A stretch of DNA of 64,000 bases from Primulina eburnea (lineage: Eukaryota > Streptophyta > Magnoliopsida > Lamiales > Gesneriaceae). Under the pieces are notes generated by a model. It was not told where the DNA came from. It did no database searches and saw nothing but the letters and a program-made list of their open reading frames with translations. A program made the position numbers and the translations under genes. Below, piece after piece: positions 33,253-47,465 of this stretch (its first letter is position 1; each line of letters starts with the position of its first letter). The stretch lies in NCBI RefSeq assembly GCF_022965805.1, contig NC_133101.1, positions 49,866,342-49,930,341 on the forward strand, in the 5' to 3' direction.

Positions 33253-36200
33253 GCAAAAGAAAATATTTCCGGTAAAGCATGACCGGGTTTATATAAGGAT
33301 TTGAAAGCGGTAACGCATGATCGGGGACCAATCCACCCCGGTAAAACATGATCGGGTTTAGATCAGGATTGGAAAGCGGTAAACATGACCAGGGACCAAT
33401 CCACCCGTTAAAGCATGAACGGAGATCTCATGTATGTGGTAGTGGACTTTCCCTACCAGTCAAGTACTGTGGTTTAGTTTGATCAGGCACATTTATGTAT
33501 GAGTCACTTGCTTTGAAACATATCTCTACGCAAAATGATGTTCTGTATGCTCAAGTATATATGATGAAAATATGTTTAAGAAAAGTTTTATGATGATGTC
33601 ACGTCAACATTTATTCTACTACGTTCATGTTTCAAGTATGTTTATGCTATTACTTTCAAGTTTCAAGCATGTATGCTCTATTTTAAAGACGTATGTGGTT
33701 TTATTATGTATTACTTGTTATATTCAATTTATACATGTTGAGTCTTTAGACTCACTAGAATTGATCGATGCGGGTGATGATGATTTTGAGGAGACGAGGG
33801 GTGGGGACCAATGAGCCGTCTTGGACTGCGCAGGAGGCTAAACCCGAGGACCGCCCATGTTTTAAGATTTTATGCAAGAAGATTTTAATACACTGATTTC
33901 ACGTTATGATTTACGATGTTTAAACAAGTGTTTTTCTTAGGCAAACTTTATTGGTGATCTTTTCATGGCAAAAATTTTGGATGAACAGTTCATGGATGAT
34001 CGTAATTTGAAAGTTTATTTTGTATTTAAGAAAATTTTTATTTTTTCGCAAATTTTAAAATAGTTTAAAAGTAAGGTACGTTACAAAATATGCAGAAATT
34101 TACGAAGTAAATGGAACAAAAAGCTTTAAATTCGAGAAACTAATGATGATAAACTAGCATTTACAACGGAAATAGAATACAAACTTGAATTTGGAACTGT
34201 GATTTTTGTTGGTCATCTGGCCTGCCTACGTTCGTTGAGTTTTGTTGTCTGCTTCCCTCCATCCAAGTTCCCAATTGTTTGCTCCCACTAACCAAAACGA
34301 CGGGTAATGCTATCGCTGATGTCCCCGCCGCCCGGTACCGTGGTTATACGTAGATGGATCCATCGAATAGAGCTGATACGAAAGTCACAACTAATGAACT
34401 GAATTCAATTGAAAGAAAATGTATACGTATATGATGACATGAGATGACATGTTTTGGTACGTTACGATTTTATAAGACATGTTTATGTTCATGCTATTAA
34501 GTTCACGAAGTATATGTTAATAATGATAATTTTCACTGTTGTGTGCCATGTATATGTACTTGTTATTTCTGGTACAGGTGTGTTGAGTCTTTAGACTCAC
34601 TAGGTGTGTGTGATGCATGTGGGCTTGATGGTGAGGGGACTGGAGGTGCCGAACTCTGAGTAGGCAAACCTGGTGCGGTGACACGACCCTAGGACCGAAT
34701 GTTTTTCGAATTATTATTTTTGAGATTTGAGAGAAGATGACCATTTTCATATATTGATGATTTTAAGATTTTATTCGTTTATGGTTGCGTAAAATTCTGG
34801 ATGAGTTTGGTTATTTTAAACTGCACTATTTTTATAGTTAGCTACTTAAGATCATTTTCTAATGTTATATTTTTCTGTAAAGCACATGCATGCAAAACGT
34901 TTAGGCATTATTTCAAAATTATTAGCTTTTTTTTAAAAAAATATTTCCGCACTATTAAAATAGTAGAGGTTACAGTTACAGATGTCTGGTCTATGGTTGG
35001 TTCGAGTAGGAAGGGTAGTTTGGTTATTTGTTTAACTGAAAACGATGGTAAACGAGACATCTGGTAAGAGAATTGAGTCGCTTTTTGAAATGTAGGTCTA
35101 AGATTGAATTTCCAGGAAGCTACTGGATTTTTTTGGGCGTTTTTATAGTTTTAAAATCGAGTCGTCTCATTGAGTCAAAGTTTAAGGTCGTCCGGATACG
35201 TATAGCGTTGAATCGTGATAGGTCGATTCGAAGAAAATCTAGGGCGGTTTGCAACGTCCTAAAATAATTTCATATCATGTTAAATATTTTTTTTTTCGGA
35301 ATTGTAAAAGTATATGCATGATTTATACTATTTTTAGAATTTTTAACGTATTTGCACATATATGCTATTTTTAGCAATCTCGACGTATACGAATGAAGTT
35401 AACCATTTTTGGGAATTTTAAATAAGATGGAAAGTTATGAATGTTTTATGAAATAATAAAGTAAAGGAAAATATTTTTGAGGAATGTAAATTGATCGTCA
35501 CATAAAAGTAGTAAGGGATCCATTGAAAACGGGAATGGTGAACTTGCAATGACAAAGGGAGTGAACCGTCGAAAACGGGGGCGAGAATCTTAATGATAAT
35601 GGATCTGTTGAAAAAGTGAACGGTGAAGTTATTTTATGATAGTCAGTGGGATCGCTGAAGAAGTGGATGTTGAACCTGGTGGCCTAATACTATGGTTTAT
35701 AGATTGATCAATCGAATGAATGTTATCACTTTTGAATATCGGAATTCACCTAAAAATGATAATTTTAAATGGAAAATGTTAATATGTAAGCACTGTTTAA
35801 AAATTTGCATATTTTTAAGGTTTCATGTTTGCATAAAAAAGACTATTTTTAGTAAAAGTAATTTTTATTCATGTTAGTGTATATTTACATATTTGCTATC
35901 ATAGTAATAAATTCGAGAAGTCACGCCTCAATGTCTGTGAGTTTTATTGCTTTAAATTTGTATTATCTTATTATTTATTTAATTTTTTAGATATAATTGC
36001 TTTTATGACTTTCAAAGATAAATTTTAGATGCCTTTTATTTTAAAATAGATGTTGGTTTTGTGGTTTGAATGGTGTGCACAATTATGATTCAGAGACGTG
36101 AGGATAATTTAGTTTTTTTGTATCTCGAATTTTGCACTACCTACGATTAAGTTGAGGCGAATTGAATTTAGTGATTTAAAACTGCTTGTTTTGAATTCTA

Positions 36201-39200
36201 TATTTTGTAGGAAAAGAATTTCGAAGTGATGTTGTGGGTTGAATTTTTAGGAATCATAAACTTTGGGACTGGATTATATTAATTTGAGGGACTTAATTGC
36301 AAAAGAAAATATTTTAAGTTTTTGAGGTATGCTAAATGTCTTGTGACCAAATTATGAACGGGTTTGGAAGTCGGTGAACGTGGCCGAGGACATCTCCACC
36401 CCGGTAAAGCATGACCGGGTTTATATAAGGATTTGAAAGCGGTAAAGCATGATCAGGGACCAATCCACCCCGGTAAAACATGATCGGGTTTAGATCAGGA
36501 TTGGAAAGCGGTAAACATGACCAGGGACCAATCCACCCGTTAAAGGATGAATGGAGATCTCATGTATGTGGTAGTGGACTTTCCCTACCAGTCCAGTACT
36601 GTGGTTTAGATTGATCAGGCACATTTATATATGAGTCACTTGCTTTGAAACATATCTCTACGCAAAATGATGTTCTGTATGCTCAAGTATATATGATGAA
36701 AATATGTTTAAGAAAAGTTTTATGATGATGTCACGTCAACATTTATGCTACTACGTTCTTGTTTCAAGAATGTTTATGCTATTACTTTCAAGTATGTATG
36801 CTCTATTTTAAAGACGTATGTGGTTTTATTATGTATTACTTGTTATATTCAATTTATACATGTTGAGTCTTTAGACTCACCAGAATTGATCGATGTGGGT
36901 GATGATGATTTTGAGGAGACGAGGGGTGGGGACCAATGAGCCGTTTTGGACTGCGCAGGAGGCTAAACCCGAGGACCGACCATGTTTTAAGATTTTATGC
37001 AAGAAGATTTTAATACACTGATTTCACGTTATGATTTACGATGTTTAAACAAGTGTTTTTCTTAGGCAAACTTTATTGGTGATCTTTTCATGGCAAAAAT
37101 TTTGGATGAACAGTTCATGGATGATCGTAATTTGAAAGTTTATTTTGTATTTAAGAAAATTTTTATTTTGCCGCAAATTTTAAAATAGTTTAAAAGTAAG
37201 GTACGTTACAAAATATGCAGAAATTTACGAAGTAAATTGAACAAAAAGCTTTAAATTCGAGAAACTAATGATGATAAACTAGCATTTACAACGGAAATTG
37301 AATACAAACTTGAATTTGGAACTGTGATTTTTGTTGGTCATCTGGCCTGCCTATGTTCGTTGAGTTTTGTTGTCTGCTTCCCTCCATCCAAGTTCCCAAT
37401 TGTTTGCTCCCACTAACCAAAACGACGGGTAATGCTATCGCTGATGTCCCCGCCGCCCGGTACCGTGGTTATACGTAGATGGATCCATCGAATAGAGTTG
37501 ATACGATAGAGCTGATACGAAAGTCACAACTAATGAACTGAATTCAATTGAAAGAAAATGTATACGTATATGATGACATGAGATGACATGTTTTGGTACG
37601 TTACGATTTTATAAGACATGTTTATGTTCATGCTATTAAGTTCACGAAGTATATGTTAATAATGATAATTTTCACTGTTGTGTGCCATGTATATGTACTT
37701 GTTATTTCTGGTACAGGTGTGTTGAGTCTTTAGACTCACTAGGTGTGTGTGATGCATGTGGGCTTGATGGTGAGGGGACTGGAGGTGCCGAACTCTGAGT
37801 AGGCAGACCTGGTGCGGTGCCACGACCCTAGGACCGAATGTTTTTCGCATTATTATTTATGAGATTTGAGAGAAGATGACCATTTTCATATATTGATGAT
37901 TTTAAGATTTTATTCGTTTATGGTTGCGTAAAATTCTGGATGAGTTTGGTTATTTTAAACTGCATTATTTTTACAGTTAGCTACTTAAGATCATTTTCTA
38001 ATGTTATATTTTTCTGTAAAGCACATGCATGCAAAATGTGTAGGCATTATTTCAAAATTATTAGCTTTTTTTTAAAAAAATATTTCCGCACTATTAAAAT
38101 AGTAGAGGTTACAGTTACAGATGTCTGGTCTATGGTTGGTTCGAGTAGGAAGGGTAGTTTGGTTATTTGTTTAACCGAAAACGATGGTAAACGAGACATC
38201 TGGTAAGAGAATTGAGTCGCTTTTTGAAATGTAGGTCTAAGATTGAATTTCCAGGAAGCTACTGGATATTTTTGAGCGTTTTTATAGTTTTAAAATCGAG
38301 TCGTCTCATTGAGTCAAAGTTTAAGGTTGTCCGGATACGTATAGCGTTGAATCGTGATAGGTCGGTTCGAAGAAAATCTAGGGCGATTTGCAACGTCCTA
38401 AAATAATTTCATATCATGTTAAATATTTTTTTTTTCGGAATTGTAAAAGTATATGCATGATTTATACTATTTTTAGAATTTTTAACGAATTTGCACAGAT
38501 ATGCTATTTTTAGCAATCTCGACGTATACGAATGAAGTTAACCATTTTTGGGAATTTTAAATAAGATGGAAAGTTATGAATGTTTTATGAAATAATAAAG
38601 TAAAGGAAAATATTTTTGAGGAATGTGAATTGATCGTCACATAAAAGTAGTAAGGGATCCATTGAAAACGGGAATGGTGAACTTGCAATGACAAAGGGAG
38701 TCAACCGTCGAAAACGGGGGCGAGAATCTTAATGATAATGGATCTGTTGAAAAAGTGAACGGTGAAGTTATTTTATGATAGTCGGTGGGATCGTTGAAGA
38801 AGTGGACGTTGAACCTGGTGGCCTAATACTATGGTTTATAGATTGATCAATCGAATGAATGTTATCAATTTTGAAGATCGGAATTCACCTAAAAATGATA
38901 ATTTTAAATGGAAAATGTTAATATGTAAGCACTGTTTAAAAATTTGCATATTTTTAAGGTTTCATGTTTGCATAAAAAAGACTATTTTTAGTAAAAGTAA
39001 TTTTTATGCATGTTAGTGTATATTTACATATTTGCTATCATAGTAATAACTTCGAGAAGTCATGCCTCAATGTCTGTGAGTTTTATTGCTTTAAATTTGT
39101 ATTATCTTATTATTTATTTAATTTTTTAGATATAATTGCTTTTATGACTTTCAAAGATAAATTTTAGATGCCTTTTATTTTAAAATAGATGTTGGTTTTG

Positions 39201-42200
39201 TGGTTTGAAGGGTGTGCACAATTATGATTCAGAGACGTGAGGATAATTTAGTTTTTTTGTATCTCGAATTTTGCACTACCTACGATTAAGTTGAGGCGAA
39301 TTGAATTTAGTGATTTAAAACTGCTTGTTTTGAATTCTATATTTTGTAGGAAAAGAATTTCGAAGTAATGTTGTGGGTTGAATTTTTAGGAATCATAAAC
39401 TTAGGGACCGGATTATAATAATTTGAGGGACTTAATTGCAAAAGAAAATATTTTAAGTTTTTGAGGTATGCTAAATGTCTTGTGACCAAATTATGAACGG
39501 GTTTGGAAGTCGGTGAACGTGGCCGAGGACATCTCCACCCCGGTAAAGCATGACCGGGTTTATATAATGATTTGAAAGCGGTAAAGCATGATCAGGGACC
39601 AATCCACCCCGGTAAAACATGATCGGGTTTAGATCAGGATTGGAAAGCGGTAAACATGACCAGGGACCAATCCACCCGTTAAAGCATGAACGGAGATCTC
39701 ATGTATGTGGTAGTGGACTTTCCCTACCAGTCCAGTACTGTGGTTTAGATTGATCAGGCACATTTATGTATGAGTCACTTGCTTTGAAACATATCTCTAC
39801 GCAAAATGATGTTCTGTATGCTCAAGTATATATGATGAAAATATGTTTAAGAAAAGTTTTATGATGATGTCACGTCAACATTTATGCTACTACGTTCATG
39901 TTTCAAGTATGTTAATGCTATTACTTTCAAGTATGTATGCTCTATTTTAAAGACGTATGTGGTTTTATTATGTATTACTTGTTATATTCAATTTATACAT
40001 GTTGAGTCTTTAGACTCACCAGAATTGATCGATGTGGGTGATGATGATTTTGAGGAGACGAGGGGTGTGGACCAATGAGCCGTTTTGGACTGCGCAGGAG
40101 GCTAAACCCGAGGACCGCCCATGTTTTAAGATTTTATGCAAGAAGATTTTAATACACTGATTTCACGTTATGATTTACGATGTTTAAACAAGTGTTTTTC
40201 TTAGGCAAACTTTATTGGTGATCTTTTCATGGCAAAAATTTTGGATGAACAGTTCATGGATGATCGTAATTTGAAAGTTTATTTTGTATTTAAGAAAATT
40301 TTTATTTTTTCGCAAATTTTAAAATAGTTTAAAAGTAAGGTACGTTACAAAATATGCAGAAATTTACGAAGTAAATGGAACAAAAAGCTTTAAATTCGAG
40401 AAACTAATGATGATAAACTAGCATTTACAACGGAAATAGAATACAAACTTGAATTTGGAACTGTGATTTTTGTTGGTCATCTGGCCTGCCTACGTTCGTT
40501 GAGTTTTGTTGTCTGCTTCCCTCCATCCAAGTTCCCAATTGTTTGCTCCCACTAACCAAAACGACGGGTAATGCTATCGCTGATGTCCCCGCCGCCCGGT
40601 ACCGTGGTTATACGTAGATGGATCCATCGAATAGAGCTGATACGAAAGTCACAACTAATGAACTGAATTCAATTGAAAGAAAATGTATACGTATATGATG
40701 ACATGAGATGACATGTTTTGGTACGTTACGATTTTATAAGACATGTTTATGTTCATGCTATTAAGTTCACGAAGTATATGTTAATTATGATATTTTTCAC
40801 TGCTGTGTGCCATGTATATGTACTTGTTATTTCTGGTACAGGTGTGTTGAGTCTTTAGACTCACTAGGTGTGTGTGATGCATGTGGGCTTGATGGTGAGG
40901 GGACTGGAGGTACCGAACTCTGAGTAGGCAGACCTGGTGCGGTGACACGACCCGAGGACCGAATGTTTTTTGCATTATTATTTATGAGATTTGAGAGAAG
41001 ATGACCATTTTCATATATTGATGATTTTAAGATTTTATTCGTTTATGGTTGCGTAAAATTCTGGATGAGTTTGGTTATTTTAAACTGCACTATTTTTACA
41101 GTTAGCTACTTAAGATCATTTTCTAATGTTATATTTTTCTTTAAAGCACATGCATGCAAAACGTTTAGGCATTATTTCAAAAGTATTAGCTTTTTTTTTA
41201 AAAAATATTTCCGCACTTTTAAAATAGTAGAGGTTACAGTTACAGATGTCTGGTCTATGGTTGGTTCGAGTAGGAAGGGTAGTTTGGTTATTTGTTTAAC
41301 CGAAAACGATGGTAAACGAGACATCTGGTAAGAGAATTGAGTCGCTTTTTGAAATGTAGGTTTAAGATTGAATTTCCAGGAAGCTACTGGATATTTTTGG
41401 GCGTTTTTATAGTTTTAAAATCGAGTCGTCTCATTGAGTCAAAGTTTAAGGTCGTCCGGATACGTATAGCGTTGAATCGTGATAGGTCGGTTCGAAGAAA
41501 ATCTAAGGCGATTTGCAACGTCCTAAAATAATTTCATATCATGTTAAATATTTTTTTTTTCGGAATTGTAAAAATATATGCATGATTTATACTATTTTTA
41601 GATATTTTAACGTATTTGCACATATATGCTTTTTTTAGCAATCTCGACGTATACGAATGAAGTTAACCATTTTTGGGAATTTTAAATAAGATGGAAAGGT
41701 ATGAATGTTTTATGAAATAATAAAGTAAAGGAAAATATTTTTGAGGAATGTGAATTGATCGTCACATAAAAGTAGTAAGGGATCCATTGAAAACGGGAAT
41801 GGTGAACTTGCAATGACAAAGGGAGTGAACCGTCGAAAACGGGGGCGAGAATCTTAATGATAATGGATCTGTTGAAAAAGTGAATGGTGAAGTTATTTTA
41901 TGATAGTCGGTGGGATCGTTGAAGAAGTGGACGTTGAACCTGGTGGCCTAATACTATGGTTTATAGATTGATCAATCGAATGAATGTTATCACTTTTGAA
42001 GATCGGAATTCACCTAAAAATGATAATTTTAAATGGAAAATGTTAATATGTAAGCACTGTTTAAAAATTTGCATATTTTTAAGGTTTCATGTTTGCATAA
42101 AAAGACTATTTTTAGTAGAAGTAATTTTTATGCATGTTAGTGTATATTTACATATTTGCTATCATAGTAATAACTTCGAGAAGTCACGCCTCAATGTCTG

Positions 42201-45200
42201 TGAGTTTTATTGCTTTAAATTTGTATTATCTTATTATTTATTTAATTTTTTAGATATAATTGCTTTTATGACTTTCAAAGATAAATTTTAGATGCCTTTT
42301 ATTTTAAAATGGATGTTGGTTTTGTGGTTTGAACGGTGTGCACAATTATGATTCAGAGACGTGAGGATAATTTACTTTTTTTGTATCTCGAATTTTGCAC
42401 TACCTACGATTAAGTTGAGGCGAATTGAATTTAGTGATTTAAAACTGCTTGTTTTGAATTCTATATTTTGTAGGAAAAGAATTTCGAAGTGATGTTGTGG
42501 GTTGAATTTTTAGGAATCATAAACTTAGGGACTGAATTATAATAATTTGAGGGACTTAATTGCAAAAGAAAATATTTTAAGTTTTTGAGGTATGCTAAAT
42601 GTCTTGTGACCAAATTATGAACGGGTTTGGAAGTCGGTGAACGTGGCCGAGGACATCTCCACCCCGGTAAAGCATGACCGGGTTTATATAAGGATTTGAA
42701 AGCGGTAAAGCATGATCAGGGACCAATCCACCCCGGTAAAACATGATCGGGTTTAGATCAGGATTGGAAAGCGGTAAACATGACCAGGGACCAATTCACC
42801 CGTTAAAGCATGAACGGAGATCTCATGTATGTGGTAGTGGACTTTCCCTACCAGTCCAGTACTGTGGTTTAGTTTGATCAGGCACATTTATGTATGAGTC
42901 ACTTGCTTTGAAACATATCTCTACGCAAAATGATGTTCTGTATGCTCAAGTATATATGATGAAAATATGTTTAAGAAAAGTTTTATGATGATGTCACGTC
43001 AACATTTATGCTACTACGTTCATGTTTCAAGTATGTTTATGCTATTACTTTCAAATATGTATGCTCTATTTTAAAGACGTATGTGGTTTTATTATGTATT
43101 ACTTGTTATATTCAATTTATACATGTTGAGTCTTTAGACTCACCAGAATTGATCGATGCGGGTGATGATGATTTTGAGGAGACGAGGGGTGGGGACCAAT
43201 GAGCCGTTTTGGACTGCGCAGGAGGCTAAACCCGAGGACCGCCCATGTTTTAAGATTTTATGCAAGAAGATTTTAATACACTGATTTCACGTTATGATTT
43301 ACGATGTTTAAACAAGTGTTTTTCTTAGGCAAACTTTATTGGTGATCTTTTCATGGCAAAAATTTTGGATGAACAGTTCATGGATGATCGTAATTTGAAA
43401 GTTTATTTTGTATTTAAGAAAATTTTTATTTTTTCGTAAATTTTAAAATAGTTTAAAAGTAAGGTACATTACAAAATATGCAGAAATTTACGAAGTAAAT
43501 GGAAAAAAAGCTTTAAATTCGAGAAACTAATGATGATAAACTAGCATTTACAACGAAAATTGAATACAAACTTGAATTTGGAACTGCGATTTTGTTGGTC
43601 ATCTGGCCTGCCTACGTTCATTGAGTTTTGTTGTCTGCTTCCCTCCATCCAAGTTCCCAATTGTTTGCTCCCACTAACCAAAACGACGTGTAATGCTATC
43701 GCTGATGTCCTCGCCGCCCGGTACCGTGGTTATACGTAGATGGATCCATCTAATAGAACTGATACGAAAGTCACAACTAGTGAACTGAATTCAATTGAAA
43801 TAAAATGTATACGTATATGATGACATGAGATGACATGTTTTGGTACGTTACGATTTATAAGACATGTTTATGTTCATGTTATTAAGTTCACGAAGTATAT
43901 GTTAATAATGATATTTTTCACTGCTGTGTGCCATGTATATGTACTTGTTATTTCTGGTACAGGTGTGTTGAGTCTTTAGACTCACTAGGTGTGTGTGATG
44001 CATGTGGGCTTGATGGTGAGGGGACTGGAGGTGCCGAACTCTGAGTAGGCAGACCTGGTGCGGTGACACGACCCGAGGACCGAATGTTTTTCGCATTATT
44101 ATTTATGAGATTTGAGAGAAGATGACCATTTTCATATATTGATGATTTTAAGACTTTATTCGTGTATGGTTGCGTAAAATTCTGGATGAGTTTGGTTATT
44201 TTAAACTGCACTATTTTTACAGTTAGCTACTTAAGATCATTTTCTAATGTTATATTTTTCTGTAAAGCACATGCATGCAAAACGTTTAGGCATTATTTCA
44301 AAATGATTAGCTTTTTTTTAAAAAAATATTTTTGCACTTTTAAAATATTAGAGGTTACAGTTACAGATGTATGGTCTATGGTTGGTTCGAGTAGGAAGGG
44401 TAGTTTGGTTATTTGTTTAACCGAAAACTCGAAAACGATGGTAAACGAGACATCTGGTAAGAGAATTGAGTCGATTTTTGAAATGTAGGTCTAAGATTGA
44501 ATTTCCAGGAAGATACTGGATATTTTTGGGCGTTTTTATAGTTTTAAAATCGAGTCGTCTCAGTGAGTCAAAGTTTAAGGTCGTCCGGATACGTATAGCG
44601 TTGAATCGTGATAGGTCGGTTCGAAGAAAATCTAGGGCAATTTGCAACGTCCTAAAATAATTTCATATCATGTTAAATATTTTTTTTTGGAATTTTAAAA
44701 GTATATGCATGATTTATACTATTTTTAGAAGTTTTAACGTATTTGCACATATATGCTATTTTTAGCAATCTCGACGTATACGAATGAAGTGAACCATTTT
44801 TGGGAATTATAAATAAGATGGAAAGTTATGAATGTTTTATGAAATAATAAAGTAAAGGATAATATTTTTGAGGAATGTGAATTGATCGTGACATAAAAGT
44901 AGTAAGGGATCCATTGAAAACGGGAATGGTGAACTTGCAATGACAAAGGGATTGAACCGTCGAAAACGGGGGCGAGAATCTTAATGATAATGGATCTGTT
45001 TAAAAAGTGAACGGTGAAGTTATTTTATGATAGTCGGTGGGATCGTTGAAGAAGTGGACGTTGAACCTGGTGGCCTAATACTATGGTTTATAGATTGATC
45101 AATCGAATGAATGTTATCACTTTTGAAGATCGGAATTCACCTAAAAATGATAATTTTAAATGGAAAATGTTAATATGTAAGCACTGTTTAAAAATTTGCA

Positions 45201-45693
45201 TATTTTTAAGGTTTCATGTTTGCATAAAAAAGACTATTTTTAGTAAAAGTAATTTTTATGCATGTTAGTGTATATTTACATATTTGCTATCATAGTAATA
45301 ACTTCGAGAAGTCACGCCTCAATGTCTGTGAGTTTTATTGCTTTAAATTTGTATTATCTTATTATTTATTTAATTTTTTAGATATAATTGCTTTTATGAA
45401 TTTCAAAGATAAATTTTAGATGCCTTTTATTTTAAAATGGATGTTGGTTTTGTGGTTTGAACGGTGTGCACAATTATGATTCAGAGACGTGAGGATAATT
45501 TAGTTTTTTTGTATCTCGAATTTTGCACTACCTACGATTAAGTTGAGGCGAATTGAATTTAGTGATTTAAAACTGCTTGTTTTGAACTCTATATTTTGTA
45601 GGAAAAGAATTTCGAAGTGATGTTGTGGGTTGAGTTTTTAGGAATCATAAACTTAGGGACTGAATTATAATAATGTGAGGGACTTAATTGCAA
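33253..45693 (+). repeat. Tandem array of four ~3.12-kb units made of solo LTR plus flank
   Basis: Units begin at 33253, 36299, 39438 and 42562. They are 3046, 3139, 3124 and about 3128 bp, and the array ends at 45693. The first unit lacks about 100 bp near its start. Matching landmarks repeat at 3121-3139-bp steps. Each unit is about 0.9 kb from the 3' part of the element F LTR, then AAATA and about 2.2 kb of LTR-flanking DNA, which itself holds a second LTR-like block. Copies are visibly almost identical. Breakpoints share GCAA: GTGCAA within the LTR and TTGCAA at the distal end. No conserved coding region was found; the repeated small frames are a by-product of copy identity. Confidence 0.93.
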
Positions 45694-46356
45694 GTTTTTA
45701 TAAATATTGAGGTTGATTTTGCTATAATTCGAAAATATAAGGGCTTAGTTGTATGAATCCGAAAACCTGGAGGGTTAAAATGCGAAAATTTGGTGCTAAA
45801 TTTGAGAATTCAAGAATTTTGGGTCTTGATTGTAAATTTTAGGAAACTTATTGGGTCATTTTACAAATTTTCGAAAGTTAAGGGAGCTTTTTTGCATTAA
45901 ATTCGATAGGTTGAGAGGCTGGATTGTGATAATCTAGGCTTAATGAATAACTCGAGAACTTGGAAATTTAGGTTGCAACTTTCTGAACAATAAAAAGGGT
46001 CTATTTGAATGTATAAGCAAGTAAATTATCAATTAACGGTTACATAAGCAATTGCGATTGAAGAAATTAGACAGATATGTAAGTATGAAGATGCCCTAGT
46101 ATGGATGAGAAATATTGATATTAGCGATTTTGGTGAGAAATTAAGATTCGTCAAATTAATAATTTTTGGGTATCATAGTGGATTATAGAGAATTACAATT
46201 GTATTATAGGTGTTACAAGTGTATGTCGTGAAACACAAAGGATATAAGTATTAATAAATAAGATTTAATCAACAACATTGTTTGGGGAGTTTGTATTTAG
46301 GTTTTAGAATTTTAGTAAGATATTTAAGGGGTCAAATGACTAAAGGAGAATGTAGA
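45694..46356. other. AT-rich DNA between the tandem array and the element E LTR
   Basis: 663 bp with degenerate motifs of the type GGGACTxAATTG, loosely resembling the end of the array unit. No gene is visible. Confidence 0.5.
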
Positions 46357-47286
46357 TGTAACGTATCGTATTTTGAACTACTTAAAATTTACGAAAAAAT
46401 AAAAATTTTCTTAAATAAATAATAATATTTCAAATTGCGATAAAAATAAACTGGTCGTCTAAAATATTTAAAATAAAAATGATTACAAACAAAGTTTGCT
46501 AAAAAAGTACTCGTTTAAACATCGTGGAATAATTTCATAAAATCAGAGTAACTATATTAACATGCTTGAAATTCTTGAAAACATAGGCGCTCCTCGGATT
46601 TAGCCTCCGCGGAGTCCAAGCCGACTCACTGGTCCCCATATCTCGCCTCCTCAAACTCGTCCTCAATTGCATCAATCAAGTCTAGTGAGTCTAAAGGCTC
46701 AATATGTATAAACTGAGAATAACAAATAATATGTAATAAAACCAGATGCATTTTAAAGTAGAGCATACATACTTACTTGAACGTACTTAAATAAACATAG
46801 ACATGTCATCATATCGTAAAACTTTTCATAAACATTTTCATAAACGTACTTTCATCATACATACGTGAATTTACATAATCATCATCATTTTACGTAGAGA
46901 TATGTTTCAAAACAAGTGACCCATACATAAATGCACCCGATTAGACTAAACCACAGTACTGGGTTGGCAGGGATGTCCACTACCACATACATAAGTTCCC
47001 CGGTCATACTTTACCGGGTGGATTGGTCCTTGGTCATACTTTTACCGCTTTCCGATCCTGATCCAAACCCGGTCATACTTTACCGGGGTGGAGAGGTCCC
47101 TAGACACATTCTCCGGCTTCCAAACCCGTTCATAATTGGTCACAAGACATTAAGCATGTAATGCCCGAAAATTTAATCCTAGTAATCTATAATTATTGAT
47201 ATATAATTTGATATGATTATGAAAGGATTAATCGGGACATGAAATAAGATTAAATATGACGGGTGCAATCTTTGGACAGAACTAGT

Positions 47287-47465
47287 GGCGCCCGAGCGGT
47301 AAGAAATGACCGCCCGAGCGCCAAAGTTCCATAGCAACACGTCTTGGACAGAAGATGTGGCGCCCGGGCGGTAGTTTGTGACCGCCCGAGCGCCAAAGTG
47401 CATTCGGAGAATTCTTGGACAGAGAGTGCCGCGCTCGAGCGGTATTTTTTTACCGCCCGAGCGCC
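47287..47465 (+). repeat. Three GC-rich hairpin units in the element D LTR
   Basis: Units at 47287-47322, 47359-47394 and about 47428-47465. Each pairs a GGCGC-CGAGCGGT arm with an ACCGCCCGAGCGCC arm around a short AT-rich loop, and each is preceded by CTTGGACAGA or TTTGGACAGA. They stand out in an otherwise AT-rich LTR. The same block is in the second LTR at about 53685-53863. Confidence 0.85.

Larger units (their letters stand above)
23518..34085 (+). mobile_element. Solo LTR of a Ty3/gypsy family (element F), split by element B
   Basis: It starts TGTAGAGCCC and ends ACGTTACA. Both ends match the LTR of the element at 46357-59078, which is in the opposite orientation. Perfect 5-bp direct repeats AAATA flank it (23513-23517 and 34086-34090). 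No internal gag, pol or primer site follows, so it is a solo LTR left by recombination between two LTRs. Net length without element B is about 2.07 kb. A further ~100 bp found in its tandem copies is missing at about 33270. Its 3' part seeds the tandem array at 33253-45693. Confidence 0.85.

Noticed and set aside
34517..45268. Sets of 60-110 codon frames repeated four times with near-identical translations
   Set aside because: They recur because the 3.1-kb units are near-identical DNA. Some copies differ by frame-changing indels, and no motif or conserved start context supports coding.
33253..45693. Array read as four independent retrotransposon insertions
   Set aside because: All units share the same LTR-flank junction and the same flank sequence, and lack separate target duplications. 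Tandem duplication explains it.
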